A DNA stretch of 64,000 nucleotides from Cercospora beticola (lineage: Eukaryota > Ascomycota > Dothideomycetes > Mycosphaerellales > Mycosphaerellaceae). The notes beneath the pieces were generated by a model. That model did not search any database. It was not told where the DNA came from and worked only from the letters and a program-made list of their open reading frames with translations. Shown here one piece after another: positions 20,702-30,463 of this stretch (position 1 is the first letter of the stretch; the number at the start of each line of letters is the position of its first letter). The stretch spans positions 3,162,001-3,226,000 of the forward strand of contig NC_088939.1 in the NCBI RefSeq assembly GCF_033473495.1, read 5' to 3'. Position numbers and translations under genes: made by a program.

Positions 20702-21196
20702 CACACTTTCGAGGGTCGAAGCACGCTTTGACGCCGCAATGCCCAGGTGCACAGTGCTTCCATCTCCAGATCCAGGCAACGAGTTCTGCAATAGGACAGT
20801 CTGTTTCACCACATCCAGATGTGAACCGAGTGCATATGCTTTCAGAAGGCGGATGGTCAATTCCTGAGGTTAGTCATTGATAGAAACGTATGAACTGTCA
20901 TGCAAACAGAATGTGCATCATGCAAATATCGCACTTCAAAATGGATTGGTGATGGTCAACCCGCCAGAGTACACGCAGAGATCTCGTTAAGCTTTTCTGT
21001 GCTCGGGTACGCGAAACGACGCGTAAAGTGGGGAATGTGACGCGACGCGGCGCGTTTGCGACTAACACGCGCCGATCTCCAGCTCGACGTGTTTCTTCTC
21101 TTGCGACAGACGACATTGCATCCTCTACACCAACGCATATTTTCCGCACCATATCACACCAACCATCTTACCTCGCCGCATACATATCACGTCACA
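20702..21196. promoter_or_regulatory. CDT1 upstream region
   Basis: Upstream sequence of CDT1. It becomes rich in CGCG motifs between 21010 and 21070, including one perfect ACGCGT and nearby ACGCGA and ACGCGG. The last 80 bases are C/A-rich leader. Confidence 0.4.
21019..21024. promoter_or_regulatory. MCB-type ACGCGT box upstream of CDT1
   Basis: A perfect ACGCGT 173 bases upstream of the CDT1 start, with ACGCGA and ACGCGG variants within 35 bases downstream. In fission yeast, cdt1 is an MBF target through such boxes. Function here is inferred. Confidence 0.5.
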
Positions 21197-22672
21197 ATGC
21201 CGAAGAGAAAGGCTTCCACGCTCGACGAGGCGCACTCCGGTAAACAAACACGATCGACCAAGGCGCAACAAAGCATCTACACCTTCAGCAGCGTCTCGAA
21301 GCCTGTGGCCCAGGCGAACGAGGGCAAGAAGAGGAAGACGGCACACAAGAAGGAAGCAACGCCTCCATTTCCCGCGCCGGTCATCAGTGATGCGCCTAAG
21401 CTTGTGTCAAAGCGCAAGAGGAATGCCGCGCCAGAGAGCGACAGCGAGGACGAAATCGCAGTAGTGCAATCCACTGAGACGGCTGCTTCGACAAACCAGA
21501 GTGCCAAACCTCGACAGCACAAGCGAGTCAAAAACGCAGCTCCTCCAACTCCAGCCGAAACGCCTAGCAAGAGCGCAGCGCGTCTCTTTGACAACCTCAA
21601 CATCGAATCAAATGCGCGTCCGATACCATTTCCACTGCCCAGGAAACAACTCGACTATGACACACCTCCAGATTCACCACCCAGGGAGACCGAGGCAGAG
21701 CTTGATTTGTCATTCCCAGCAGAACTAGAAGACCTTCAGGATCTTCACGCGTCTTTCCTCGCAGCTCTATCGATGCACTACTCGCACAACGGAACATCAA
21801 CAGCACCGCAAATTCTTCTACTCCTACCGATGATCACAAAGCACTGGCGGAAACGCAATGTCACTCAGATCGACTTGCAGCGGGTTCTTGCGATTATGCC
21901 AGCGCAAGATCGTGAATTCACTCTCGAAGACTGTGGCAGAGGTGGTATTCGTCTTGCGCGAGTACAGTCGCGAGGGCGTATCGTCAAGCGTGCGGCAAGC
22001 TACATCGATGAGGAGAGCCTGAACAACACATTCGAGAGCGCACTGCAGAAAATGTGGCATCAATGGCAAGCGATCACAGCGAAAGAGAACAGAACAGCAA
22101 ACAGATTCATCGATCAGCTACCACTGTTGGACATCGTCAAGAACGAATCATCACAAAAGGCGTCGGCACTGTTCTCTCGGGGAGAGCAGCGACTGGCAGA
22201 GTTGAAGGCAGGCCAAGCGGCGAAGGTCGAATCGAAAAATGCAAAAGCCGAGACGATCGCACAGAGATCGACGCAGTCCGTCGCAAGCCGCAGCACGGCC
22301 CTTCTGGACCGCATCATTGCAAAGCAGAATATGGCCTCGAAATTGCCAGCAGGACCGACCAAAGCTGAGCTCGAGCGCAGATCAGCCCTTCAACGCATCG
22401 AAGACATTGCGCGAATCCTGTCGCTCATGTGCGGAATGAAAGAGCGAAGTAGCTTCAGCATGCAGGCCATCACGCAACAATTGCAGCAGAGCCTTCGAAG
22501 TCCGATCAGCAACATCGAGGTTTGGAGGTGTTTGACGCTCATGGCGACGGAAATAACACCAGCCTTTGTGAAAGTCGTACAGAGCGGAGAAGTACAGGGC
22601 GTGGTAGTAACAAAGAGCGGGAGTGTTGCATTAGCGGATCTGAGAGCTAGAGTGCAGAAAGCGTGCGAGTGA
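21197..22672 (+). CDS. CDT1: replication licensing factor Cdt1
   Basis: Cdt1 loads Mcm2-7 onto origins together with ORC and Cdc6. The single exon gives 491 residues. The N-terminal 150 residues are basic and disordered, and contain QQSIYTFS at residues 24-31, close to the PCNA-binding PIP consensus that serves as a degron in other Cdt1 proteins. A middle winged-helix region begins around LDLSFPAELEDLQDLHASFLAAL (about 170) and includes the MITKHWRKRNVTQIDLQRVL segment. A C-terminal winged helix covers about residues 385-491 (ARILSLMCGMKERSSFSM, AITQQLQQSLRSPISNIEVW). The start MPKRKAST has a good context (cacaATGc). The gene is convergent with oxalate decarboxylase. Confidence 0.8.
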   Translation: MPKRKASTLDEAHSGKQTRSTKAQQSIYTFSSVSKPVAQANEGKKRKTAHKKEATPPFPAPVISDAPKLVSKRKRNAAPESDSEDEIAVVQSTETAASTNQSAKPRQHKRVKNAAPPTPAETPSKSAARLFDNLNIESNARPIPFPLPRKQLDYDTPPDSPPRETEAELDLSFPAELEDLQDLHASFLAALSMHYSHNGTSTAPQILLLLPMITKHWRKRNVTQIDLQRVLAIMPAQDREFTLEDCGRGGIRLARVQSRGRIVKRAASYIDEESLNNTFESALQKMWHQWQAITAKENRTANRFIDQLPLLDIVKNESSQKASALFSRGEQRLAELKAGQAAKVESKNAKAETIAQRSTQSVASRSTALLDRIIAKQNMASKLPAGPTKAELERRSALQRIEDIARILSLMCGMKERSSFSMQAITQQLQQSLRSPISNIEVWRCLTLMATEITPAFVKVVQSGEVQGVVVTKSGSVALADLRARVQKACE

Positions 22673-22787
22673 ACATGATGTTGTAAGCGAAGATTGGATG
22701 TCATTATGAATGTACAGAGGCCATAGCGGGCATGATATCTCCTGATGCACAACAAGTGCGCCTTACTCTCTTCCAAAAGTTTTCCCT

Positions 22788-24467
22788 CTACTCGGCCTCA
22801 CTTGTGAAGTTGGTCTGCTGCAAGTTAGGATCACCAGGCAGAATGAAAGGCTTAATCTTTGGCAAGCGATTCAATGTATCATCGGAGAATCCCAAGTGGT
22901 CTTTGACGACCTGCTTCGGTGTCAAGCCGAGCCATTGAGCGACAGAAATATCGTTGTACGTAGGTGCTTGTAGGACCTCTGTAGTTTCTGATTAGCATCT
23001 GTTCAACTTCGGAGAGTCTACTTCACTTACCAAGATAGACCATATCCTCGCTTCCCGTGTTTTCTAGGTAGTGTGCAGCTGTGACGGGGACGTAGCCAGT
23101 GTCTCCAGCTTGGAAGTCGAAAGTTCTTGAGCTTGCAGGAGCAGCGTAGACAGTCAGCCGACCTTGTCCGCTGATGAAGTAAGTCCATTCATCCGAGGTG
23201 GTGTGCCAGTGCAACTCTCTCATCGCACCAGGCTTGATTGTGAAGAGAGCAACAGCAAAGTCTTTGGCAACAGGGAACGTGTTGGAATCGAGTAGCTTGA
23301 CGCTACCGCCTGGGACTTCGTATGGCTCTTGTTTGGAGAAGTGATACGAGTAGGTGCGTTCGATTGGAATTGAGCCCGCTGGACCGGTGACATTCTGCTC
23401 AGAGATATTCTTGGGTGCTGGCGTGCCTGGAAGAATGTACAATTGTCCTTCTGGAATATTGTCGAGTGCTGAGGTATCGACTCGGAGATCTTTGGCCAAA
23501 ACAGATTTTGGATTTCGTTCGAAAAGTTCCGAGACGAGGAAAGTTCCATCTTCGCTGAACTCGCCACTGTCGAAGACGAGTAGAAACTCTACGCCGTCTC
23601 CGAAGGCTTGGATACTATGTGGAACGCCGGCTGGGAAGAACTGAACCAAAAGGAGTCAGTGGCAGGTATCATAATGTGTGGGACAAAGTCCTTCGCGAAT
23701 TAAAGATGCCTTGTAACGACCAAACTTACCCATACATCGCCGGCTTCGACATCGTCGACGAATGTCTCTCCTGCTTCGTTGACGGCTGATATGCGGCAAG
23801 ATCCGTTAAGGATGAGACTCCACTCGTCAGCTTGATGCCAGTGAAGTTCTCGATACGCGTTGGGTTCAAGATGCATGTCAACACCAGCCATGGCTGTTGC
23901 GATTGGCAGATTATCGACATTTTGTTGGCGTGCCCATCCTGCACCATTCAGACCATGTCGATTATGTGAAAGTGAAAGGGGCCATTTCGCGTTGGGGACA
24001 TCTCCAGAATCAGTCCCAGGTGGCGCGTACAGGTCGGAGTTCTGTTGGTCGAGCAGGCGATTCCGTGGGCCAGGATCAGTAGGTGCGTTGGTGCCTCCTC
24101 GAATAGGCTGCGGGTTTTCTACTGAAGCCAGGTCTAGATACAGGCCAAGGTCTGCGTCTTGATCCTGCCCAGGTGCGAGCTTGTATTGATCTTCGGGCAC
24201 AGTAGCAGGAAGTGATGTGTCCACCTGGTATGCTGAGTTATAGCCTGCAAGACTCGCTGGGCCGCGAAGTGAGCCCTTTGCGCCATCTGGTCCGACAGGA
24301 TCCTGTGTTGGAGTGTTCACAGTGGCGAAATCGGGAGGAGAGCCTTTTTGTGCCTCTTGTCGTTTAGCACGGTGGAACACATTCGGCTCGTGGACTTCTC
24401 GAAACCCTTTGGGCAATGCGAGAGCCTGGGCAAGTAAACCTGCACTGAGAAGCGCAAAGCGTTTCAT
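22788..24467 (-). CDS. secreted bicupin oxalate decarboxylase
   Basis: This enzyme splits oxalate to formate and CO2 using manganese and acts outside the cell. Three exons (24467-23730, 23640-23031, 22978-22788) give 512 residues. A signal peptide is visible (MKRFALLSAGLLAQALA), followed by a Kex2-like KR at 35-36. Both cupins keep the metal motif: RELHWHQADEWSLILNG with a later GVPHS histidine, and RELHWHTTSDEWTYFISG with AAHYLEN. The lid segment FSEDGTF retains the glutamate that distinguishes decarboxylase from oxalate oxidase. All junctions restore family sequence, and introns have GTAAGT donors. A TATA element sits about 80 bases upstream of the start. Confidence 0.9.
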
Positions 24468-26542
24468 TGTATTGAGCAATATGAAAATTGATGAGTGAAG
24501 TTTGGTGACAAGGAAGAGGCAGCTCACCTGGACATCCAACGTGTAATATATATGATCTCGAACGTGCAGTGTCGTCACAATCGCAAACCTAGGTGGTATG
24601 TAAGGCTACTTCGCAAGGTACAACGGTTGACAATGCCATATCAGGTATCGACTGCCGTCGGTATTTGTCCCGTGCGCGTACCTTCCAACTTCCTTGCTCC
24701 TTAGCTCAAGTCCCGTCACGCGTGCGCATTAGTTGAGACATGTCGACTTACAGTAATTAGCCATTGCCACTTCTTTCAAGCGAATCAAATATCCTCGACG
24801 GCGCTACGAGCAGGTTACGCGCGTCTTCGTGGCGTGTTCGCATCATCGTGTTGCCGAAATGCGGTATCTTGCCCTCGTGCATCGACTACGAACAGACAAC
24901 TGAGGTTGTGGGTCTCTACCACACCACTCGAAGGATGGTGATGCACATGTCCCGAGGAAAGAGCCGCCGATGCCAAAACCCGATGGGTCTCTACCCCAAG
25001 GTCCGCGAGTCTAGTATCCACTAGAGGAGCTATGCTGACTATGTGTAAGCGACGCCTCATCATGCCATGATGAGACGGCTACTGCGGATCGTGGCGTATT
25101 GCCCGCTTGCCGGACGTGCCATCGTCGGCCGAAGTGGCTTTGCGATCACTCTGTTATTCATGCTGGCTAATCAAGCTGTGTGCTACAAGTAAGATTTTAT
25201 GGCCGCAGCAACAGATGCAAGAAGCAATGCGATCAGCCGTAAGCCCATTGGCTGGATCTCAGGACGACCGGCCAAAGTGGCTTCGCGACACCTCGCTGAT
25301 GATGACAAAGATGTTGGAAGGCGAGAACGATGTTGTTGCAGTCGAGCTCTGCGCAGGTAGCTTATCCGGACGGACCGTGATCGGAAAAGGCGGGTACCTG
25401 CCGGGCTTGCGCATGGAAAAGAAGAGGCAGAGGTCGTTTGGACAGGCCGTTCGTACCATTTACTTCTGTCGAACCCGCGCAAATGGCCTGCACACACGGC
25501 GATCTTCACTTCCTCATATATTGTCGCGTCATCGTCCGTGGCAATTCTTCAGTAGCTAGTTATGTTCCTGTTAGCTGCTCATGCCAGAGACACATTCCCA
25601 CGGTTGCGTTGATACACGCACATGTATCTGTCTATCACAGCGGAGGACGTCATAGAAACGAGAAGCTTTGCCAAGATAGCCAAGCTCATTTGGAAGCTTG
25701 TCTTCGATCTGTCAGAAGAACTGCAACTCGGCAGTCGGTGTAAACCAATAGAGCGAACGAATCATGAGATGGCTCAGATGGAGTGATGGGGTAGGTGCTA
25801 GGACCCCTGCAGCTGCATCTTTCGGACCAAACGGGTTTATAGCAATGCGGCGGCTTCGCGTTCTTGACCAGGATTGTGCGCAGCCGTTCGAGAATGCTTG
25901 TAATAGGAGCGTGCGAGCGGCACTATCGACCGCGATGGCCGTTGATTTGAAACGTGCGGTGAGTGAAAGGAAGCGACCGGGAAAGATGCGGAGAGGCTAA
26001 TTCCTCCGAAACGAAGGTACTTATTGGTAAGATCCATTGGCAATATGATAGCTGCTGAATCGTACGTGCCACTGGATGTGGTACCCACGGCGTAAGTCTT
26101 GCACGAGCCTGCTTTGAGCAGGATTCACTGCAACTCTCAGCCTTCCGCTGACAAGCTGCTCCGCTGGATGCGAGGAGTCTGGTGGCCTAGGAGGCTACTG
26201 TAGTACCAGCCACTTGTATGGGAAGTGTGCTGCCCAAATGTTGCGCGTAGGAGTATGGCATCCTTGTGACCTAAACCACGCAAAGAAGTGTCGCTGGATG
26301 GGCGTCGTAATGCGCGTGTCATAAACAAGAAAGTCCGACTCGCCTGCCAGTGTCTATAGTCGCGGTGGCTTCCATTACTGCCAGTGGGGCTTTGGGCGAG
26401 TCGCGCTTAGCGGCACCATGCTTCGGGTGTCAAATGCAGCAGCTTAGCTGTTTGACACAGGATGAAGCACGTAAAAGTCTAGCTCCGCGCAAGCTGAACG
26501 AAATTGATTTTCGATCACAAGTGGTCACTGGCATGAGCTCGA
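24468..26542. other. gene-poor stretch
   Basis: Upstream of the oxalate decarboxylase and downstream of a small minus-strand gene. Beyond the TATA-like element I see no supported gene. The longest open frames (for example 25107-25559, plus) have no domains and lack conserved-looking composition. Confidence 0.5.
24547..24553 (-). promoter_or_regulatory. TATA-like element of oxalate decarboxylase
   Basis: TATATAT about 80 bases upstream of the start codon, in an otherwise mixed-composition region. The position fits a TATA box of an inducible gene. Not proven. Confidence 0.4.
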
Positions 26543-27002
26543 TCATCCAGTGGTACTTGGGTCTTTGCGAGAAGGTCGCGCGCGTCCTGGCTTCGGTGTG
26601 GTCTTGGGAAACACGTCGTCGCTCAATTCCAGAATCTGGACATCGTCGTTCGGTTTCTCGGCGATGCGGCGTCGCTTTTTGGAGCCATCTGATGCTGTAA
26701 CATCGCCCCTCGCGGATCCTTGCTCAGTGGTCCACTTCTTTAGGATAGCATCTTCAGCGACATTTTCGAGGGAGTGAAATGAGGCGTGATGGCCGCAACC
26801 GTCGCAGTCGAAGCTTGTGGCTGCCTGCAAACCTTAGCTTCATCTCTATATGGCGACATGTTCTCGTTACCTTGACTGGGTGCAGCATGAACCGGAGACA
26901 AGGGCAACTCGAGAGTATGGAGGTCTTGTAGTTGCATCCACCACGAGGCGGCTGGTAGGACATTGCCGACCAGACCGAGTTGCTTGGTACTTGATTCGCC
27001 AT
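26543..27002 (-). CDS. small conserved-looking Cys/His protein, function unknown
   Basis: Two exons (27002-26871 and 26824-26543) give 137 residues. The intron has a GTAACG donor, a GCTAAG branch-like site and a TTTGCAG acceptor. Splicing joins CPCLRFMLHPVK to AATSFDCDGCGHHASFHSLE, producing CPC followed by CDGCGHHxxxH, a likely metal-binding arrangement. The rest is polar with an NLS-like SKKRRR and acidic NDDVQILELSDD, which resembles a SUMO-interacting motif. I recall similar short proteins in filamentous fungi but no function. An in-frame ATG at 27038 would add 12 residues; 27002 has the better context (cgccATGg). It is divergent from U1-C by 313 bases. Confidence 0.65.
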
Positions 27003-27315
27003 GGCGTTAGTTGCTTGCCAACTGCTCCTCGAGAGCATGTGACTTAGTTTTTATCACATGTTGCTGCTCGTTTGTGGTTGAAGAAGTACGCGGAGCGCGA
27101 CAGTGAAGTGAAGGAGTGAGCCTTGGCAAGCGCCTGAGGCAGCTTCTGGGCACGAGATAGTTCTAGCTCAATCGCCTGTTCACCTCGCGGTGTCGCGCCA
27201 GAACACAACACCGACAGCAGTGACCACTCGTCATCACGAAAACCGCTCCTAGGAGATCCGGACGAAATTGAGCCCCTGACAGATTCCTTGCGCACGCGAT
27301 CGCCAGGCACCGAAG
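27003..27315. promoter_or_regulatory. shared divergent promoter, small Cys/His gene / U1-C
   Basis: 313 bases between two divergent starts, so both promoters must overlap here. No TATA or CCAAT element stands out. Confidence 0.45.
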
Positions 27316-27999
27316 ATGCCCAAATTCTTCTGCGACTACTGCGATGTCTACCTCACGCACGACTCGATGAGTGTGCGCAAAGCGCACAACAGCGGCCGCA
27401 ACCACCTACGAAATGTCGTCGATTACTACCAACAGATTGGGCATGAGAAGGCGCAGGCAGTAATAGACGGGATTACGAGCTCATATGCAGCGGAAGGGCA
27501 GAGCATGCCGATGCAAATGCAACCACAATTACCTGGTGCTGGACCTCCGGGCTTTTCTGGGCCTCCGCCGCCTGGCATGCCTGGGTTTGCGCCCAACGGC
27601 TCAATGCCTGCAGGTAGGTACCCATATGCACAAGAGCAAAGAGTGATATACTGATCCGTCGCAGGAATGCCTCCTTTGCCTCCAGGCTTCCCTCCTATGC
27701 CACCAGGTGGTCGCGGAATGCCACCACTCCCCCCTGGGTTCCCTGCGCCGCCAAATGGCTTTCCACCGGGGTTCAGCCCAGCTGGTGCTCCAGGAGGTAT
27801 ACCTCCACCATTTGCCGGTTCTCCTCCAGCCAACATGCCCTTCTCGCCCCCGAATGGCGGCATGCCACCTCAAATGCCACCGGGCTTTCAGCAACCGAAT
27901 GGGCCCAGTCCTGGGCCTGGGATGGTGAATCCTCCGCCTGGCGTTCGAGGGCCAGCAGCTAGTGGGCCCCCAGGCATGCAACAGCAGGACAGCCGATGA
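27316..27999 (+). CDS. U1 snRNP protein C
   Basis: U1-C stabilises pairing of U1 snRNA with the 5' splice site. Two exons (27316-27613, 27665-27999) with a 51-base intron give 210 residues. The N-terminal matrin-type C2H2 zinc finger reads [17 protein letters not shown] with Cys6, Cys9 and two histidines in the AHNSGRNH block, followed by the conserved helix [19 protein letters not shown]. The C-terminal two thirds is Pro/Gly/Met-rich, as usual for U1-C, and contains repeated [12 protein letters not shown] units. The start is the first codon of the conserved finger. Identification is secure. Confidence 0.93.
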
Positions 28000-28570
28000 G
28001 ACTCGCGAAAATTGAGCGACTTTGTTCTCACCTCAATTGGTGAGCCGACACGCCTGGAACAAGTCATGACATCCGGCAGTGTCAGCAGAGAGGGATGCTG
28101 CACTATACAATGGCCCCCGCAGATCCAGAGAGGACCTTGGAGCGCAACGTAGTGGCTTGCCGCTTCCTGCAGCGGTTGCACAGACTACAAGTGTGACAGA
28201 CGCGGGGCTAATCGCGAAGGAAGGACAAGCAAAAAGCAGTACGCAAGAGCATGAAGCTCAAACTCGTGAAGGTGCCCATGTTGCAGAACGACGTACGAAC
28301 GCGTTCGAAGGCATCTCATGACATGTTCATGTCAGGCTAGCCGCGAGGCTTGGAATCTGGCACGCGCAATGTGACATGATGAGCTGAGTCGAAAACGAAT
28401 TGGAAAGCGTGAATTGAAATTCACGCGTCAGTATCAGAGCAGGTAGAGTACAAATCTACTAGCTTAAGACTTAGTATCCCATGCAAACCGGCTCAGCCTT
28501 GCCATCAAGTATCTGTTCGTTAGCCACGATATGCCGATGTTCGACAGCATACTTCTGATCAACGAACAAT
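28000..28570. other. intergenic, between convergent genes
   Basis: 571 bases between the stops of U1-C and the SPRY gene. A short open frame near 28079-28321 is not supported as a gene. It contains an ACGCGT hexamer near 28423 that is far from any start codon. Confidence 0.5.
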
Positions 28571-29911
28571 TTAGCCCTTGAACAGCCATTCTTCACTCCG
28601 GAAGACAGCTTCAAATTCGACACTTCCAAAAACGCCAACAGCTGCAAGAAGATCATGTTCGCCCTCGAGACCAATGATATCGCCCGCATCGTTGTCGATT
28701 GGGCGTTCCTCGTGGAGATCCCATCCATTCTCTCGCTTTCCATTCCTCGTGAAGAAGACATCGCACCTCATGCTCACACGGTCTCCGTGCACAGGGGGCT
28801 TGAAAGTCATGCCGATACCAACCACGTCATCTTTCTTGAAAGGTCCGGTGAATTCAATGCCTCCGTAGCTATTGTCGATGTACCTTCTTCCGTCGTCGCC
28901 GTGAACACCGAGAGATCCTCGGTGCCAGCCGGGAAGACGCCAGGCAGGATACGGTGCAGCAGCGAAGCCTATTGCGATACCGGATTCGACGTTCTTGCCA
29001 GTACCATAACGATCTCCCATGGCCATGACTTTCAGTTCGAAATAGAGGGTATGCGGCTGTCCAGTACTGAGCGGTGATTGTCTGTTGGCCGAGTAGATTG
29101 GAACATCCGATAGCATAATAGTGTCGCTTATTCCTTCCGAAGTGCGAACATAGCTGCGGCCCATGGACGGATTATACTGTGTGACATCTGTCGTATTTGG
29201 TGGGCAAGTGAGTCGCAGGTCTCCAGATTGTATTCGCTCTATGACACTGCCATCGTAGTCTTGTGCGGGCCACAGAGGGTGACTTCTACACCAGGCATGT
29301 GCGCGTGCAGCATCATCGTAGTCGGCGTTGGTCGTAGGACTGCGTGTATTCTGCGCGTTGGCTGCGGCGAATGAGGGCGGAAGCTGCAAGCTGTTGTCAG
29401 GACCGGTCCAAGGATCGTATTCAGGCGGAGGCTGATCTGGTTCGCTACTTGGTGTTGGCAAATTGGGTGTCGCACTACTCGAAGGTGGCCCTCTCGAACT
29501 GTGACTTGGCGGAGGACCTTGAGGCGGCTCGTATTGATCATCTGACATCGGGGTGTCCACATCTTGGCTTTTCTCGCGATTTTGATGTCCTTGATATCCT
29601 TGGTGTCCAGGTGGGGGCCCCGGAGGTGGTTGGAACTGCTCAGAGGTAGGTGGGACGTTCACCGTAGACGGGCGTTGCGTGGGAGGCACGTGTAGATGCG
29701 CGTTGTTATAGGGATTGTTGGACGCAAGCGTCTGATTGCTGGGCCCTCCGCCGATGCTCCAAGAAGATCGCTGCGCTTGACTGATGCCATCTCGTTGCTG
29801 CTGCTGCTGCTGCGTTTGCGACTGCTGATTGAGCCCTTCATATCCTGATTGTGTCCTCCTATAGCTTGGGGGAGGACCAGGCGGAGGTTGATATTCGTTC
29901 TTCTCGCTCAT
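28571..29911 (-). CDS. SPRY-domain protein with PPxY motifs
   Basis: The single exon gives 446 residues. The N-terminal half is Pro/Gln/Ser-rich and disordered, with a short polyQ run and repeated PPPGPPP units. It carries two PPxY motifs: PPSY near residue 15 and PPEY near residue 162. The C-terminal half is a SPRY/Ran-binding-type domain (TLYFELKVM, ESGIAIGFAA, GSLGVHGDDGRRYIDN, DDVVGIGMTF, CDVFFTRNGKRENGW). PPxY motifs bind WW domains of the Rsp5/Nedd4 ubiquitin ligase, and yeast Ssh4/Ear1 pair SPRY with PPxY as Rsp5 adaptors. Unlike those, no membrane span is visible here. The adaptor role is inference. Confidence 0.8.
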   Translation of the reverse strand: MSEKNEYQPPPGPPPSYRRTQSGYEGLNQQSQTQQQQQQRDGISQAQRSSWSIGGGPSNQTLASNNPYNNAHLHVPPTQRPSTVNVPPTSEQFQPPPGPPPGHQGYQGHQNREKSQDVDTPMSDDQYEPPQGPPPSHSSRGPPSSSATPNLPTPSSEPDQPPPEYDPWTGPDNSLQLPPSFAAANAQNTRSPTTNADYDDAARAHAWCRSHPLWPAQDYDGSVIERIQSGDLRLTCPPNTTDVTQYNPSMGRSYVRTSEGISDTIMLSDVPIYSANRQSPLSTGQPHTLYFELKVMAMGDRYGTGKNVESGIAIGFAAAPYPAWRLPGWHRGSLGVHGDDGRRYIDNSYGGIEFTGPFKKDDVVGIGMTFKPPVHGDRVSMRCDVFFTRNGKRENGWDLHEERPIDNDAGDIIGLEGEHDLLAAVGVFGSVEFEAVFRSEEWLFKG

Positions 29912-30463
29912 TGTGAAAATGCCTCTCTGATTAGCAAGAGCAGGCGGAGCTGTTTGCGTAGTTTGAATAGTCCAGGTACTGTGCTTAGGCCTGCAGACCT
30001 GGTGGTCACAGTGGTATTGCCTTCTCCGGTGAGCCCTTTTCGGCGTTTCCTACAAATCTGCGTCGCTGTCCTCAGAGCATGGCCTTTGCGAGTCCAGAGA
30101 TACGCAGTACGAAAAGTCGTCCCAGTGATTTACACCGCGTTTGGTCCAGCGGCGACTTAGGTGAGCGGCGAGAGCACAACAGCTCATGAAGGTATCAGCA
30201 TAAAGTAGGTGCTTGCCAGGATTTCATATAGGTCGTTTGATATAGTTCGATGCCCAACTGTTTCAGGGTTGATGCCGTCAAGTAGTGGGGGCGCAACGCT
30301 GTCCTACAAGGTTGTGGGCAACGCGGGCGCACCCATGCCGGAGCTTTCCCATCGAGGTTGCCGCTGCAATTCGATGCACAACGACATCATCAACACCATC
30401 AGCACAGAGCTTCCAGAACATCACGACATCAAACAAATAGACGCGATCCCGACGACATGTAGC
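29912..30463. promoter_or_regulatory. divergent promoter region
   Basis: 552 bases between the SPRY gene and the metallo-beta-lactamase-like gene. The frame of the latter is open upstream of its chosen start with ATGs at 30275 and 30374, but that sequence reads as leader (ATC/AAC/CACC-rich near 30385-30440). Confidence 0.4.
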
